A DNA stretch of 64,000 bases from Methylobacterium sp. AMS5 (lineage in GTDB: Bacteria; Pseudomonadota; Alphaproteobacteria; Rhizobiales; Beijerinckiaceae): positions 4,035,501 to 4,099,500 of the forward strand of contig NZ_CP006992.1 in NCBI RefSeq assembly GCF_001542815.1, in the 5' to 3' direction. This document shows, in pieces, positions 17,702 through 27,148 of this stretch. How positions within the stretch are numbered: the stretch's first letter is position 1; the number at the start of each line of letters is the position of its first letter. A model generated the notes under the pieces. It saw only the letters and a list, made by a program, of their open reading frames with translations, was not told the DNA's origin and did not search any database. A program made the translations under genes and the position numbers.

Positions 17702-18571
17702 ATGAACGTCCTAGACGTCTCCGAGCGCCGCGCCTGTCGGGCGCTCGGGCAGCATCGCTCGACGCAGCGCAAGGTGCCGCGGGGAAGAGAGGATGAGGCC
17801 GCGCTGACAGCCGACCTCGTGGAACTGGCTCGCCAGTACGGGCGCTACGGCTACCGGAAGATCGGTGCATTGCTGAAGGCGGCGGGCTGGTTCGTCAACG
17901 ACAAGCGGGTCGAACGGATCTGGCGGCGCGAGGGGCTGAAGGTCCCGTCTCGGCAGCCCAAGCGCGGCCGCATCTGGGACGGGGATGGTTCCTGCCTGCG
18001 ATTGCGGGCGGAGCGTCGCGATCACGTCTGGTCCTACGACTTTGTCGAAGCCCGCACGCACGAGGGCCGCAAGTTCCGGATGCTGAACGTGGTCGATGAG
18101 TTCACGCGGGAGTGCCTGGCGATCCGCGTCGCACGCAAGCTGAAGGCGGTGGACGTGATCGACGTGCTGTCCGACCTGTTCATCCTGCGCGGCGTGCCCG
18201 GCCATATCCGCTCGGACAACGGTCCGGAGTTCATCGCCAAGTCCGTGCAGGCCTGGATCACCGGTGTCGGCGCCAGAACAGCCTACATCGCACCCGGCTC
18301 GCCATGGGAGAACGGTTACGTCGAGAGCTTCAACGCACGACTACGGGACGAGCTTTTGAACGGTGAGATCTTCTACACGCTCAAGGAGGCGCAGATCGTG
18401 ATCGAGAGTTGGCGTCTACACTACAACAGCGTGCGCCCGCACGCCTCGCTCGGCTACCGACCACCGGCCCCGGAGGTGTTCGTGCCGGCCTTCACCGCTT
18501 GGCCGGCTGCGCTCACCCGGTCGGCTCCGCCGGCCAAGCGACCCGTGGAGCAAAGGCCGACCCTGCACTAA
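17702..18571 (+). CDS. IS3-family transposase OrfB (DDE integrase)
   Basis: The 289-residue catalytic subunit has an HTH_21-type N-terminus ([19 protein letters not shown]) and a retroviral-integrase-type core. The catalytic DDE residues are visible in [21 protein letters not shown] and [14 protein letters not shown]. In this family OrfB is usually made as an OrfAB fusion by frameshifting; OrfB overlaps no codons of OrfA here but its frame is open upstream of 17702, compatible with that. Confidence 0.92.
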   Translation: MNVLDVSERRACRALGQHRSTQRKVPRGREDEAALTADLVELARQYGRYGYRKIGALLKAAGWFVNDKRVERIWRREGLKVPSRQPKRGRIWDGDGSCLRLRAERRDHVWSYDFVEARTHEGRKFRMLNVVDEFTRECLAIRVARKLKAVDVIDVLSDLFILRGVPGHIRSDNGPEFIAKSVQAWITGVGARTAYIAPGSPWENGYVESFNARLRDELLNGEIFYTLKEAQIVIESWRLHYNSVRPHASLGYRPPAPEVFVPAFTAWPAALTRSAPPAKRPVEQRPTLH

Positions 18572-18764
18572 CTTAGAACTTGGACCACCGCGTGGGGGCC
18601 GATCACATCAAGGATGGCAATGCGTCGCGTTTGCCGACGCCGCTCCTTGGCCTGGACGAACGGCTGGAAGCAGGGCCCTTCGCAACACTTTCTTGAGCCG
18701 TTGCGTTTCGCGGGGCCGGTTCTCTCGGCGCTTCGTTCGAGAGGGCTTTGGCTGAAACGGGAAG

Positions 18765-19679
18765 GTGCGTGTGTCCCTGCGGTGGATCGTTGTGACGGCT
18801 GGCGCAATCCTGGTTCGTCTACCCCTGGTGAGCTTCGCGACTCGACGGTGCGCCAGTCCGGATCACGGCCACCATCTCGGCCGGCTCGCGGCAAGGCACA
18901 CCCGCGTCAACGGTCGGACGATGCATGCCCGTGTCTCGGCCGATCCCGCACCCGATGACCGCCTGCCCGTGATCCTGGTCCACGGGCTCGGAATGTCGAG
19001 TCGCTACATGATCCCGCTCGCGCGGCAACTCGCCCCTTACCGACGGGTCTACGCGCCTGACCTGCCCGGCTTCGGCTTGAGCGAAAAGCCTCGCCGCGTG
19101 CTCACGGTTCGCGAGCTGGCCGATGCGCTGGCGGCCTGGATGGACGCGATCGGGATCGATCGCGCGGCCTTTATCGGCAATTCGCTCGGCTGCGAGGTGT
19201 TGGTCGAATTGGCACTCGTTCATCCGCAACGCGTCGACCGCCTTGTCCTGCAGGGGCCGACGCCGGACCCGGAGTCACGCGGCCTCGTCCGGCAAGCGAT
19301 CGGCTTCTTTGCCATTGCACCGTTCGAGCGCTGGTCGCTCGCATGGGTGGCGCTCGCCGATTATGCCCGCGGTGGGATCAGGCGCTACATCCTCACCTTA
19401 CGCAGAATGGTCGGCAACCGCATCGGAGAGAAGGTACTCCGAGTCACGCAGCCGACGCTCGTGGTTTGGGGAACGCGTGACTACATCGTCCCCTATGCAT
19501 TTGTGACGAGCCTCGCAGCGGCCCTGCCTCGCGGCCGTCTTGCTGTCATCCCGGGCGCAGCCCATGGGATCAACTACTCGCATCCGAAGGCGTTTGCGGC
19601 GGTTTTACTCCCATTTCTCCTTGCGACAGGAGAGATGCCGGCCGCACAGAGCCTAACCCCGGCGCCCGGTGCAAGCTAA
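18765..19679 (+). CDS. Alpha/beta-fold hydrolase
   Basis: The 304-residue hydrolase has the oxyanion motif VHGLGMSSRYM, nucleophile Ser in IGNSLGCEVLVEL, an Asp in WGTRDYIVPY and His in GAAHGINYSHP. The N-terminal 60 residues include a short hydrophobic stretch of uncertain role. A GTG start at 18765 is used, preceded by GGGAAG; an internal ATG near residue 53 would give a shorter protein that keeps the whole core. The gene lies 156 bp after the IS407-like element. The substrate is unknown; C-C bond hydrolases and esterases share these motifs. Confidence 0.7.
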   Translation: MRVSLRWIVVTAGAILVRLPLVSFATRRCASPDHGHHLGRLAARHTRVNGRTMHARVSADPAPDDRLPVILVHGLGMSSRYMIPLARQLAPYRRVYAPDLPGFGLSEKPRRVLTVRELADALAAWMDAIGIDRAAFIGNSLGCEVLVELALVHPQRVDRLVLQGPTPDPESRGLVRQAIGFFAIAPFERWSLAWVALADYARGGIRRYILTLRRMVGNRIGEKVLRVTQPTLVVWGTRDYIVPYAFVTSLAAALPRGRLAVIPGAAHGINYSHPKAFAAVLLPFLLATGEMPAAQSLTPAPGAS

Positions 19680-19784
19680 CGCTTCCGCCCCACCCATTGG
19701 TTTGCTTTTGCTTCTGGCATTTCGGCCGATGCGCTCGGCGGCCGCCCCAGGGACGTGCGGCGCGGTGCCCGACCTCGAACGACG

Positions 19785-20657
19785 TCACGCTTCGGGAACG
19801 GATTGAAGCTCCGCCATGCTTGCGAGGATCGCCTCCTGTAACGCCGTCGCGGCGGGATGCTGTCGGCCCGAGCCGAGCACCACGAACTCGACCTCGCCGA
19901 TCGGCGGCAATCCGGCCGTCTCCGGGATCGGGGCCAGTCCCGGCGGCGTCACCCTGGCCGAGTGCGGCGCGATGCCCAGACCGGCTTCGACGGCCGCGCG
20001 CAGCCCCATCAGGCTGCCGCTGGTGCAGGCGATCCGCCAAGAACGCCCCGCCGCTTCGAGGGCATCGAGCGCCAGGGTGCGCGTGATCGAAGGCGGCGGA
20101 TAGAGCACCAAGGGCAAGGGCAATGCCGGATCGGGAACGAAGCCGGGCCGGCCCACCCAGACCAGCTCTTCCGCCCAGGCCAATTCACCGCGCGGATCGC
20201 CGCCTCGGCGCTTGCAGAAGATCACGTCCAGTTCGCCCGCATCGTAGCCCTGGTAGAGGGCCCGGCTGAGACCGACCGTCAGCTGCAGATCGACGGAAGG
20301 GTGGCCATCCGCGAAGCGCGCCAGAACCTGGGCCAGGGCCGACAGCGTATAGTCCTCGGAGACGCCGAGGCGGATGCGGCCGCGCAGGCCGCCCGGCGAG
20401 AAGAAGGCGCGAAGCCGGTCGTGCGCCGCCAGCACGTCGCGCGCAAAACCGATCATGGCTTGACCGTCCGGCGTCAGGGCGACCCGATGGGTGTCCCGCA
20501 TGAGGAGAGAGCGGTCCAGTGCCTGTTCCAGCCGTGCGATATGCCCGCTGACCGTGGATTGCCGCAGGCCGAGGGCCTGCGCAGCGGCCGTGAAGCTGCC
20601 GCTTTCAAGGACGGCCAGGAAGGAGCGGATCTGCTCGACGTTGAGGTTGCTCATCAT
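19785..20657 (-). CDS. LysR-family transcriptional regulator
   Basis: The 290-residue regulator has an N-terminal winged helix (NVEQIRSFLAVLESGSFTAA then AQALGLRQSTVSGHIARLEQ) at residues 5-65 and a periplasmic-binding-like effector domain from about 90, beginning LRGRIRLGVSEDY. It is transcribed away from a small membrane protein and a YoaK-type gene; LysR regulators usually control a divergent neighbour, so those are candidate targets. Two adjacent ATG codons (20657, 20654) are possible starts. Confidence 0.9.
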   Translation of the reverse strand: MMSNLNVEQIRSFLAVLESGSFTAAAQALGLRQSTVSGHIARLEQALDRSLLMRDTHRVALTPDGQAMIGFARDVLAAHDRLRAFFSPGGLRGRIRLGVSEDYTLSALAQVLARFADGHPSVDLQLTVGLSRALYQGYDAGELDVIFCKRRGGDPRGELAWAEELVWVGRPGFVPDPALPLPLVLYPPPSITRTLALDALEAAGRSWRIACTSGSLMGLRAAVEAGLGIAPHSARVTPPGLAPIPETAGLPPIGEVEFVVLGSGRQHPAATALQEAILASMAELQSVPEA

Positions 20658-20753
20658 GGTTCGTGATAGCCGATATCCTTACCGCTCCGGAGCCCGGCAG
20701 GCTTAGGGTCCAGGCCGAACCCGCTTCGCCGCATCATCGCCGAGTCTCGCTCA

Positions 20754-20972
20754 GTGACCGCTCCCGCTGCCATCACCATGATCTTCATCGGCGGCTTCGT
20801 CGCAATCCCGGCTGCCGGCCGATGGGCGCATCAGGTCACGGAAGCGCTCGCCTTCCTTCTCGCGACCGTCGTGCTGGTCATTGCGGTCATGCTCCTTTGC
20901 AATACTTGGCCGGACGACTACGCCAACCCCCGGATTCCGGCTGTCATGACGGAAACACCATTCGACGATTAG
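20754..20972 (+). CDS. Small hydrophobic protein, unknown
   Basis: A GTG-started frame of 72 residues has two hydrophobic segments (about 5-22 and 31-50) and a polar C-terminus, and would be a small membrane protein. I recognise no family. It lies divergent from the LysR gene. Its stop codon is the first TAG of repeat R2, so the natural C-terminus may be lost. An overlapping frame exists, so this call is tentative. Confidence 0.4.
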   Translation: MTAPAAITMIFIGGFVAIPAAGRWAHQVTEALAFLLATVVLVIAVMLLCNTWPDDYANPRIPAVMTETPFDD

Positions 20973-21080
20973 AGCGCTTTTCGACGAAGTGGATGCCGAT
21001 TCAGCGAAAGAACGCGGTCTAAAGCAAAGATCGAGAGACGCCGACCTGATGCAAACAGGTCGGATACGGCTCTAGCGCAT
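20971..21080 (+). repeat. Dispersed repeat R2, copy 2
   Basis: It begins AGAGCGCTTTTCGACGAAG and contains GCGAAAGAACGCG, AAGCAAAGATCGAGAGACGC and CCTGATGCAAACAGGTCGG before ending GGCTCTAGCGC. It is homologous to 17142-17243 and to the inverted copy 33905-34015. It separates the small membrane protein from the YoaK-type gene. Confidence 0.7.
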
Positions 21081-21119
21081 GGCATCGCCTCCGCCCTCCT
21101 ACAAATCAGGGAAAGCCTC

Positions 21120-21827
21120 GTGAAGCCGCAGATCACGGATGGCGGCACGTCCGCTGGAACCGCTCTCGCCTTCGTCGCCGGCTTCGTGGATGCGGCGGCT
21201 TTCATCGCGCTGACAGGCCTGTTCACGGCCCATGTCACCGGAAACTTCGTCCTGATCGGTGCTGAATTGGTCGCGAGTTCAACCGGCGTGCTGGCGAAGC
21301 TTCTGGCGCTGCCCGTCTTCATGGCGGCCGTGGCGGGGACCCGTGTCCTTGGGTTGCTCCTGCAGCGGCGGGATGCCGATCCGCTGCCTTGGCTGCTCGC
21401 CGTAGAGGCTGTTCTCCTCGCGGGTTTCGGCTTGTGCGGGGCCCTATGGGCGCCACTCGATGCGCCGGACGGTGCCCCGGCTCTGATCGTTGGCATGCTC
21501 GCCGTCGCGGCCATGGGCGTGCAGAACGCGATCGGTCGCCTCTCACTCGGCCACCTCGCTCCGACCACGGTGATGACCGTGAGCGTCAGTCAGGCGGTCA
21601 TCGATGCCATGGATCTTGCCCTGAGAACGTCATCGAACCCCGCACAGACGCGCGCGCGGCTGCGGCGGGTGTTGCCGGCCATTGTGACCTTCGCCGCGGG
21701 CGCCCTGTGCGGAGCCTTCGGGATCGCCCATCTGGCCTTCGGCTGCATCACGCTGCCGATCATGGTCTTGATCGGCTTGATCGCCCTTGTTGCGATGACG
21801 CCCGCCGAAGCGAACGCCGCGACGTGA
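21120..21827 (+). CDS. YoaK family (DUF1275) membrane protein
   Basis: The 235-residue protein has about six hydrophobic segments and the DUF1275 opening FVAGFVDAAAFIALTGLFTA then HVTGNFVLIGAEL. A mid-protein MLAVAAMGVQNAIGRLSLGH then TTVMTV block is also typical. The function of the family is not established. A GTG start at 21120 is chosen because the family block begins 15 residues later. It follows R2 and is rightward, opposite to the LysR gene. Confidence 0.82.
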   Translation: MKPQITDGGTSAGTALAFVAGFVDAAAFIALTGLFTAHVTGNFVLIGAELVASSTGVLAKLLALPVFMAAVAGTRVLGLLLQRRDADPLPWLLAVEAVLLAGFGLCGALWAPLDAPDGAPALIVGMLAVAAMGVQNAIGRLSLGHLAPTTVMTVSVSQAVIDAMDLALRTSSNPAQTRARLRRVLPAIVTFAAGALCGAFGIAHLAFGCITLPIMVLIGLIALVAMTPAEANAAT

Positions 21828-22078
21828 GCGACGCCAGAGATGTCCTCACTCGATAGAACGGCCACGACGACCGTATGCCCGAACGCCCACTCCCGAGCGA
21901 TGCGGCAACCTTCGCTTCCACCCCGCTCCAGTACGCCAGGATACGCCGCGGCGCTGTCCGGTGCCGAAGATTTGATTTCCGGCAGCGTTTCGAGACAATC
22001 GCCGGATGGCTCTTGGTTGCACCTGGAGCGCATCCCGACGCAGTGGCCACTGGTTCGTCGAAAGACCGCTCCACAGCG

Positions 22079-22492
22079 AAGCTGAAGGACGCCGCCGCGT
22101 CGATGAACGGCGTCGTCGAACTGATCCAGGGTGTCGGTCGGCAGATCAATCTTCTGGCCCTCAATGCGACGATCGAGGCGGCGCGGGCGGGAGAGGCCGG
22201 GCGCGGTTTTGCTGTGGTTGTCGGCGAGGTGAAGAACTTGTCGAACCAAGTGACGCAGGCGACGACGCGGATTGCACAGGACATCCATGGGATGCAGGGA
22301 ATCGCGGAAGAAGCGGTGGGTGCCCTGCTCTCGATCGTACAGGCGATCGGGTCGGTACGGGAGACGGTGACCGGTATCGCCTCGGCCGTCGAGGAGCAAA
22401 GCGCCATCACCCGGGAGATTTCGCCCAGCATGCAGACGGCCGCACACGGCGTCGGTGAGATTAACACCAGTTTGCAGGCTCTCACGGGCTGA
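22079..22492 (+). pseudogene. Chemoreceptor (MCP) signalling-domain fragment
   Basis: About 137 codons encode the tip of a methyl-accepting chemotaxis protein: INLLALNATIEAARAGEAGR followed by GFAVVVGEVKNLSNQ and a final IASAVEEQSAITREIS coiled coil. Sensor, membrane and HAMP parts are missing. Upstream, 22028-22075 is a partial R2-like sequence (CGACGCAGTGG...TTCGTCGAAAG), so a repeat abuts the truncation. An open frame continues to 21875 but shows no family similarity. It is most likely a non-functional remnant. Confidence 0.75.
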
Positions 22493-22819
22493 GAGGCTTG
22501 GCGCCTCGCGGTCGCGATGGGATCCGCCCAGGCGTGGTCCGCCGTCATGTACGGCCTGCGGGCCAGCTTGCCGGGTCAGGGTCACTCGCATGGAAGGCGG
22601 GCTAGCAGGCAGAATTCAAGTCATTCCTCTCGTGCGGGGAGCCAATCCGTCTCGAATCTTCTGACGGCGAATAGCTTGCGCCGCGCGGGTTCGATCTACG
22701 ACTTCTTTGATCAAATGATCGGACGGCACAACCTACACTTTCGTTCATTGTCTCATAGTCCGGCCGCGTTCCGGCGCAGTCGGGCGGCAGGCTCCCGTGA
22801 TTGGTGTTCGGAGATTTCC
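22493..22819. other. Region upstream of the DegP-type gene
   Basis: The 327 bp contain an AT-richer part (22650-22760) that probably holds the protease promoter. GATCAAATGATC is a short palindrome near 22710. A long upstream extension of the protease frame covers it, but that peptide lacks a signal sequence and family similarity. I cannot assign a sigma factor or operator. Confidence 0.35.
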
Positions 22820-24301
22820 ATGCCCCTGACTGTCTGCCGCCGCCCCATCGCCTCCGTCGCCGCAGCCGCCCTCGTCGCGGGCGGCTGCGGCTTGGCCGAG
22901 CCTATGGCCCCGGCTTACGCCCAGGCCCTGCCCAAGACCCCGATCGAGGCGCCCGATCAGCCGCCGGGCTCGTTCGCCAACGTCGTCGACAAGGTGAAGC
23001 CGGGTGTCGTCGCCGTGAAGGTGAAGCTCGACGACGGCGCCGACGATGACGACGACAGCCCCGGCGGCCCCAACCTGCAGCAGGTGCCGCCGCAACTGCG
23101 CGAATTCTTCAAGCGCTTCGGCCAGGGCGGTCCCGGCGGGCGCGGCATGCCGCCGCGGGGCGGGGTCGGGTCCGGCTTCATCATCTCGGCGGACGGCTAC
23201 GTGGTGACCAACAACCACGTCGTCGACAAGGCCAAGACGGTTCAGGTCACACTGGACGACAGCCGCACCCTCGATGCCAAGGTGATCGGCAAGGACGCCA
23301 AGACCGACATCGCCCTCCTCAAGATCACCGAGAGCGGCAGCTATCCCTATGTCCAGTTCGGCAAGAGCGCGCCGCGTGTCGGCGACTGGGTCTTGGCCAT
23401 CGGCAACCCGTTCGGCCTCGGCGGCACGGTCACGGCGGGCATCGTCTCGGCCCGCGGCCGCGACATCGGCGCCGGCCCCTACGACGACTTCCTCCAGATC
23501 GACGCGCCGATCAACAAGGGCAATTCCGGCGGCCCGACCTTCAACGTCAACGGCGAGGTCGTGGGCGTGAACACGGCGATCGCCTCGCCGTCCGGCGGCT
23601 CGGTCGGCCTCGGCTTCGCGATCCCCGCCGAGACCGTGCAGACGGTGGTCGATCAGCTCCGCACCGATGGCAAGGTGGTGCGCGGCTATCTCGGCGTGCA
23701 GGTTCAGCCTGTGACCAAGGACATCGCCGAGGGGCTCGGCCTCGACAAGACCAAGGGTGCGCTCGTCAATGACGCCGAGAGCGGCACGCCGGCGGCCAAG
23801 GCGGGCCTGAAATCGGGCGACGTGATCGAGTCGGTCAACGGCGTGCCCGTGAACAACGCTCGCGACCTGTCGCGGATGATCGCCGGCCTCAAGCCCGGCA
23901 CCGAGGTGAAGCTCGCCTATCTGCGGGGCGGCAAGAGCGAGGTGGCCACCGTCGAACTCGGCACGTTGCCGGGCGATAGCAAGGTGGAGCGGCGCGGCGA
24001 CGACGCGCCGAGCGGTCAGGCCCGGCTCGGCCTCAGCCTCGCGCCGGCGAACGATGCCGGCCTCGGCGACGAGGGCGTGGCGGTGATGGATGTCGATCCC
24101 GACGGCCCGGCTGCGGCCAAGGGCATCGCGCAGGGCGACGTGATCCTGGATGTCGGCGGCACCAGCGTCTCGAAACCCTCCGACGTCCAGGCACAGATCC
24201 GCGCCGCCGAGTCGAGCGGCCGCAAGGCGGTGCTGATGCGGGTGAAGAGCGCCAGGGGGCAGACCCGCTTCATCGCCGTCCCCCTTTCCAAGGAGGGCTG
24301 A
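22820..24301 (+). CDS. Do-family periplasmic serine protease (DegP/HtrA-like)
   Basis: The 493-residue protein has a signal peptide (cleavage likely after AYAQA, near residue 36), then a trypsin-like domain with His133 in TNNHVVD, Asp163 in KTDIALLK and Ser236 in NKGNSGGPTF. Two PDZ domains follow, at about 275-375 (GYLGVQVQPV start) and about 400-485 (RLGLSLAPA start). This is the full DegP/MucD layout for periplasmic protein quality control. ATG at 22820 begins the signal peptide and has GGAG 8 nt upstream. No partner kinase or sigma gene is adjacent. Confidence 0.93.
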   Translation: MPLTVCRRPIASVAAAALVAGGCGLAEPMAPAYAQALPKTPIEAPDQPPGSFANVVDKVKPGVVAVKVKLDDGADDDDDSPGGPNLQQVPPQLREFFKRFGQGGPGGRGMPPRGGVGSGFIISADGYVVTNNHVVDKAKTVQVTLDDSRTLDAKVIGKDAKTDIALLKITESGSYPYVQFGKSAPRVGDWVLAIGNPFGLGGTVTAGIVSARGRDIGAGPYDDFLQIDAPINKGNSGGPTFNVNGEVVGVNTAIASPSGGSVGLGFAIPAETVQTVVDQLRTDGKVVRGYLGVQVQPVTKDIAEGLGLDKTKGALVNDAESGTPAAKAGLKSGDVIESVNGVPVNNARDLSRMIAGLKPGTEVKLAYLRGGKSEVATVELGTLPGDSKVERRGDDAPSGQARLGLSLAPANDAGLGDEGVAVMDVDPDGPAAAKGIAQGDVILDVGGTSVSKPSDVQAQIRAAESSGRKAVLMRVKSARGQTRFIAVPLSKEG

Positions 24302-24863
24302 TCCCTTCCGGACCGCCCTGTTCGGCGGCGTTCGCCTCAATGCCGACAGCATTGCAAGTGAGCGGGAGCGTGATTTTCCATCCCGCCCGTCAGCAGGACA
24401 GTATACCGATGGTCACGGGACGCTGCTTCCGACAGGGCGAGGCTATCCTGCACTCAAACCGAATCGGCGATCTGACCGCTCTTGCCATGCAATCCGGCGC
24501 GGTTCATATCTTTTAAGTTGCAACCGCCCGGAACCTCGCCAAGCGACGGCCGTTCGATCTATAGTTGGGACGTCAATTTTCGACGGCATGCTCGTCCCGG
24601 GAATCCCCTCACATAAGAGGGCTCCACTTATCTTCGTGTTTGGCCCGGTTGACCCTGCCGATTTGGTTTATGGGCCTCAATCAAACGACCAAGACGATCT
24701 TCAAGCCGCATCAAATCACAAGTCGCCATCATTTGACATTGGCACGACCGGCGATCGGCCCATCGCACCGAGATCTGCTGGCCGGTCAGATCGCCAGACC
24801 TCGGCATTCCGAAGTTCGACGAGAGACCGTCGATAGCATCAAGCTAAGGCAAAGGAGTTCATC
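24302..24863. other. Gene-free, AT-richer stretch upstream of the HdeA-like gene
   Basis: The 562 bp hold no supported gene. The overall composition is lower in GC than neighbouring DNA (for example 24500-24760). Short open frames are present but lack ribosome sites and family similarity. The last 20 bp include GGCAAAGGAG, the ribosome site of the HdeA-like gene. Confidence 0.4.
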
Positions 24864-25223
24864 ATGCGCACAGGATCTTTGAAAACCTACCTGCTGCCTG
24901 CCATTGCGGTCGTCCTATCCGCCGGTCTCGTTCAAGCCGAAACCTCCAGCGGGAAGAGCGCCGATAAGAATCAAGAAAAATTGGCGAGCAAGCCGCTCGA
25001 GAAAGTGACCTGCGAGGAGTTCAACGGGTTCGAAGACACGTTCAAACCAAAAGTCGTCGCATGGGCCGCAGGCTACAAACAGGGTCAGAAGAAGCCCGAT
25101 GTGGTGGCGATCGACATCGCCGGGGTCGAGAAGGTCATACCCCTGATCGCTGAAGAGTGCAGGAAGGCGCCGGCCGCTTCCTTGTGGTCGAAGATCGATG
25201 GAGAGCTGAAGAAGGTATTCTGA
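24864..25223 (+). CDS. HdeA/HdeB-like periplasmic acid-stress chaperone
   Basis: The 119-residue precursor has a signal peptide with cleavage after VQAE-like residues near 25. The mature part has the HdeA pattern: Cys50 in VTCEEFNGFEDTFKPKVVAW, AAGYKQGQKKPDV, then GVEKVIPLIAEECR with Cys99 and a final Ser-Leu-Trp. The two cysteines form the family disulfide. These chaperones become active when the periplasm turns acidic. The gene has AAGGAG 7 nt before its ATG. It is monocistronic as far as can be seen, in a lower-GC stretch. Confidence 0.88.
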   Translation: MRTGSLKTYLLPAIAVVLSAGLVQAETSSGKSADKNQEKLASKPLEKVTCEEFNGFEDTFKPKVVAWAAGYKQGQKKPDVVAIDIAGVEKVIPLIAEECRKAPAASLWSKIDGELKKVF

Positions 25224-25433
25224 TGCAGATCGGACGGCATCATTGAATGACCTCGGCGAGCGGGTACTTCGACAGCGCTCAGCCGTCGATCATTCGGCCG
25301 ATCGACCCGCTTCATCCCTTCTGCAGCGGGTCAAGTGCCGATGTCGGGGACCGACATCGATCCGCTCGATACTCAGACCCGTCCCGTCCAGGCCGCCGGA
25401 CCGGCAGGCCTTGGACGGGGCCGATGAGTGTCT

Positions 25434-25500
25434 CTCACAAAACTCCCGCCGCGCTGGCATCGCCAGAACGAGAACGGTCAGAGACCGGGAGTTTTGTGAG
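25434..25500 (+). repeat. Dispersed repeat R3, copy 2
   Basis: This 67-bp copy has exact 15-bp inverted ends (CTCACAAAACTCCCG and complement) and differs from copy 1 at only a few central positions. GCACTC follows the end as in copy 1. It lies in the 405-bp gap 25224-25628 between the HdeA-like and poly-proline genes; the rest of the gap shows no gene. Confidence 0.85.
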
Positions 25501-25628
25501 GCACTCTGAAAGGGTCCACGGGGACCAGAGGAGCCGAGGATGAAGCGCGGTTCGAACGATCCTCCTTCCGTCGTTTCAGTCTCGTCCGAAGTGCCGCACA
25601 GGTTGGCAAGCGCGATGGAGGTTCGCCC

Positions 25629-25829
25629 ATGATGAAGCGATTGATCATCCTTACTGCGGCGCTTGCGACCAGCACGGTGACGCTCGCGCAGCCCCTCCCG
25701 CCGCCGCCCGGCCCTCCGCCGCCACCCTTGGTCTTGCCACCGCCGCCCCCGCCGCCTCTGTCCCCGCCGCCGCCACCGCCGGTATTGCCCCTGCCGCCTC
25801 CACCACCGCCTCCGCCGCCACCCGTATGA
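25629..25829 (+). CDS. Small secreted poly-proline protein, unknown
   Basis: The 66-residue precursor has a clean signal peptide (MMKRLIILTAALATSTVTLA) and a tail of about 45 residues that is nearly all proline, with runs of five to ten Pro broken by Leu, Val, Ser and Gly. GGAGG lies 8 nt before the ATG, supporting translation. Consecutive prolines normally require elongation factor P. No homologous function can be named; an extracytoplasmic, extended polyproline-II structure is inferred. It sits between repeat R3 and the interrupted CLC gene. Confidence 0.6.
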   Translation: MMKRLIILTAALATSTVTLAQPLPPPPGPPPPPLVLPPPPPPPLSPPPPPPVLPLPPPPPPPPPPV

Positions 25830-25918
25830 CATGCCTGTGGTCTGACGAGGCGTTCACCCCCGCGCAGCACGACCAACCCGAGGGCGCCAGAGTTCATCCG
25901 AGGTCCTCGCGGACAGCA

Positions 25919-25955
25919 AACCATGCCGGCGCGGTTGTCCCGCGCCGGCATGGTT
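25919..25955. other. 15-bp inverted repeat in a gene-free region
   Basis: AACCATGCCGGCGCG-type arms flank a 7-nt loop (CCATGCCGGCGCG at 25921-25933 and its complement at 25941-25953, extended by two A-T pairs). No T-tract follows on either strand. It lies within 25830-26216, a 387-bp stretch with no supported gene between the poly-proline gene and the 3' end of the CLC pseudogene. It may end one of the two converging transcripts. Confidence 0.5.
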
Positions 25956-27148
25956 CGTGCGGACCGGCTTTCCCGCACGCATCCATCGGCCGTGTTGCGG
26001 ACCCGCAGGCCGTGCGCCGTTGGAACCGGCCGCGATCTCCCGAAATGGCAAACCGGGCCGCGCCTTGCTCGGACTTCCGCGGCGATTGCGGCCAGCCTCG
26101 GCCCCCCTCCCGACGCGCCGCCCTCGAACGCCGGCGGCCCGACACCCGGACGGCAACGCGGGAAGAGGTGCGGCTGCGCGCCTCCCACGAGCGCCTTGCA
26201 GGCCTTGGGGCGGACTTCAGTGTGTCGCACGATCCCGATCGGCAGCCAGACCGATATCCGAGCCCTTGACCGGCCCCCTGCCGGCCTGGGCAAGGGCGCG
26301 CTCCAACATCTGTCCATAAATCGGACGGCCGCCGAGCCATTGGGCCACGAGGCAGGCGGTCAGGCAGGCCGTCAGCATGGGCAGGACGAGCGCGTAGGCG
26401 GTCGTGAGTTCAAGCACCAAGACCACGCCCACGGCCGGTGCGTGCACCGTTGCGCTGAAGAGCGCGGCCATCGCCACGATGCCGAAGGAAACGGGCGTCA
26501 CCCCGAGGCCGGACAAGGCTTCAGGGAACACCATCTGCGCGAGCAGGCCGAAGGCCAGACCGATGCAGGTCGCCAGGGACAGGATCGGCGCGAAAATGCC
26601 ACCCGGCGTGCCGATGGAATAACAGACAGCCGACGTGAAGAGCCGGGCGGCCGCCAGCATCAGGAGCACGCCCGCACTCGGGGTCAGAACGGCGATCTGT
26701 GAAATCACCTGCTCCCCGCCCGTCGCGGTGCGCGGGGCGAGGATCAGCAGAACGCCCACGAGCAGTCCGACCAGGGCAGGCCAGACATACGGGGCACGCT
26801 TCTGCCATGCGGCGGCGATGTCCAGCATCGCCAGGATGCATCGGTTGAAGAGCACGCCCACGGCACCCAGGATGATGCCCAGCACGGCGAAGGCCGGCAA
26901 CGAAGCCAGCGCAGCCTCCCCGGCGGACAGCGGCAGGTCCGGTCGTTCGCCCGAAATGATCTGGGTCACCGCCGTTCCGGTGATCGCGGCCGCGAACACC
27001 CCCATGTAGTTCCGGAACGTGTAGGGGAACTGCTTGCGCGTTTCCTCGATGACGAACAGCACGGCCGACATCGGGGCATTGAAGGCGCAGGCGAGGCCCG
27101 CCCCCGCGCCGGCCGCCAGCAGAGCCCGCCGATCGACCTCCCGCATCC

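Larger units (their letters stand above)
17323..18605 (+). mobile_element. Complete IS3-family element, IS407-like
   Basis: This 1283-bp element is bounded by imperfect inverted repeats: TGATCCGCCCCCACTGAAGT at the left and the reverse complement of the right end TGATCGGCCCCCACGCGGTG. The flanks carry a 4-bp direct repeat CATC (17319-17322 and 18606-18609), the duplication size known for the IS407 group. It contains orfA and orfB transposase frames, both intact. It lies in otherwise gene-poor DNA next to an R2 repeat, so no coding gene is visibly broken. Confidence 0.9.

Noticed and set aside
25919..25955. Possible CRISPR-like or attachment-type inverted repeat
   Set aside because: It is a single hairpin with no repeat array and no integrase; kept only as a hairpin.
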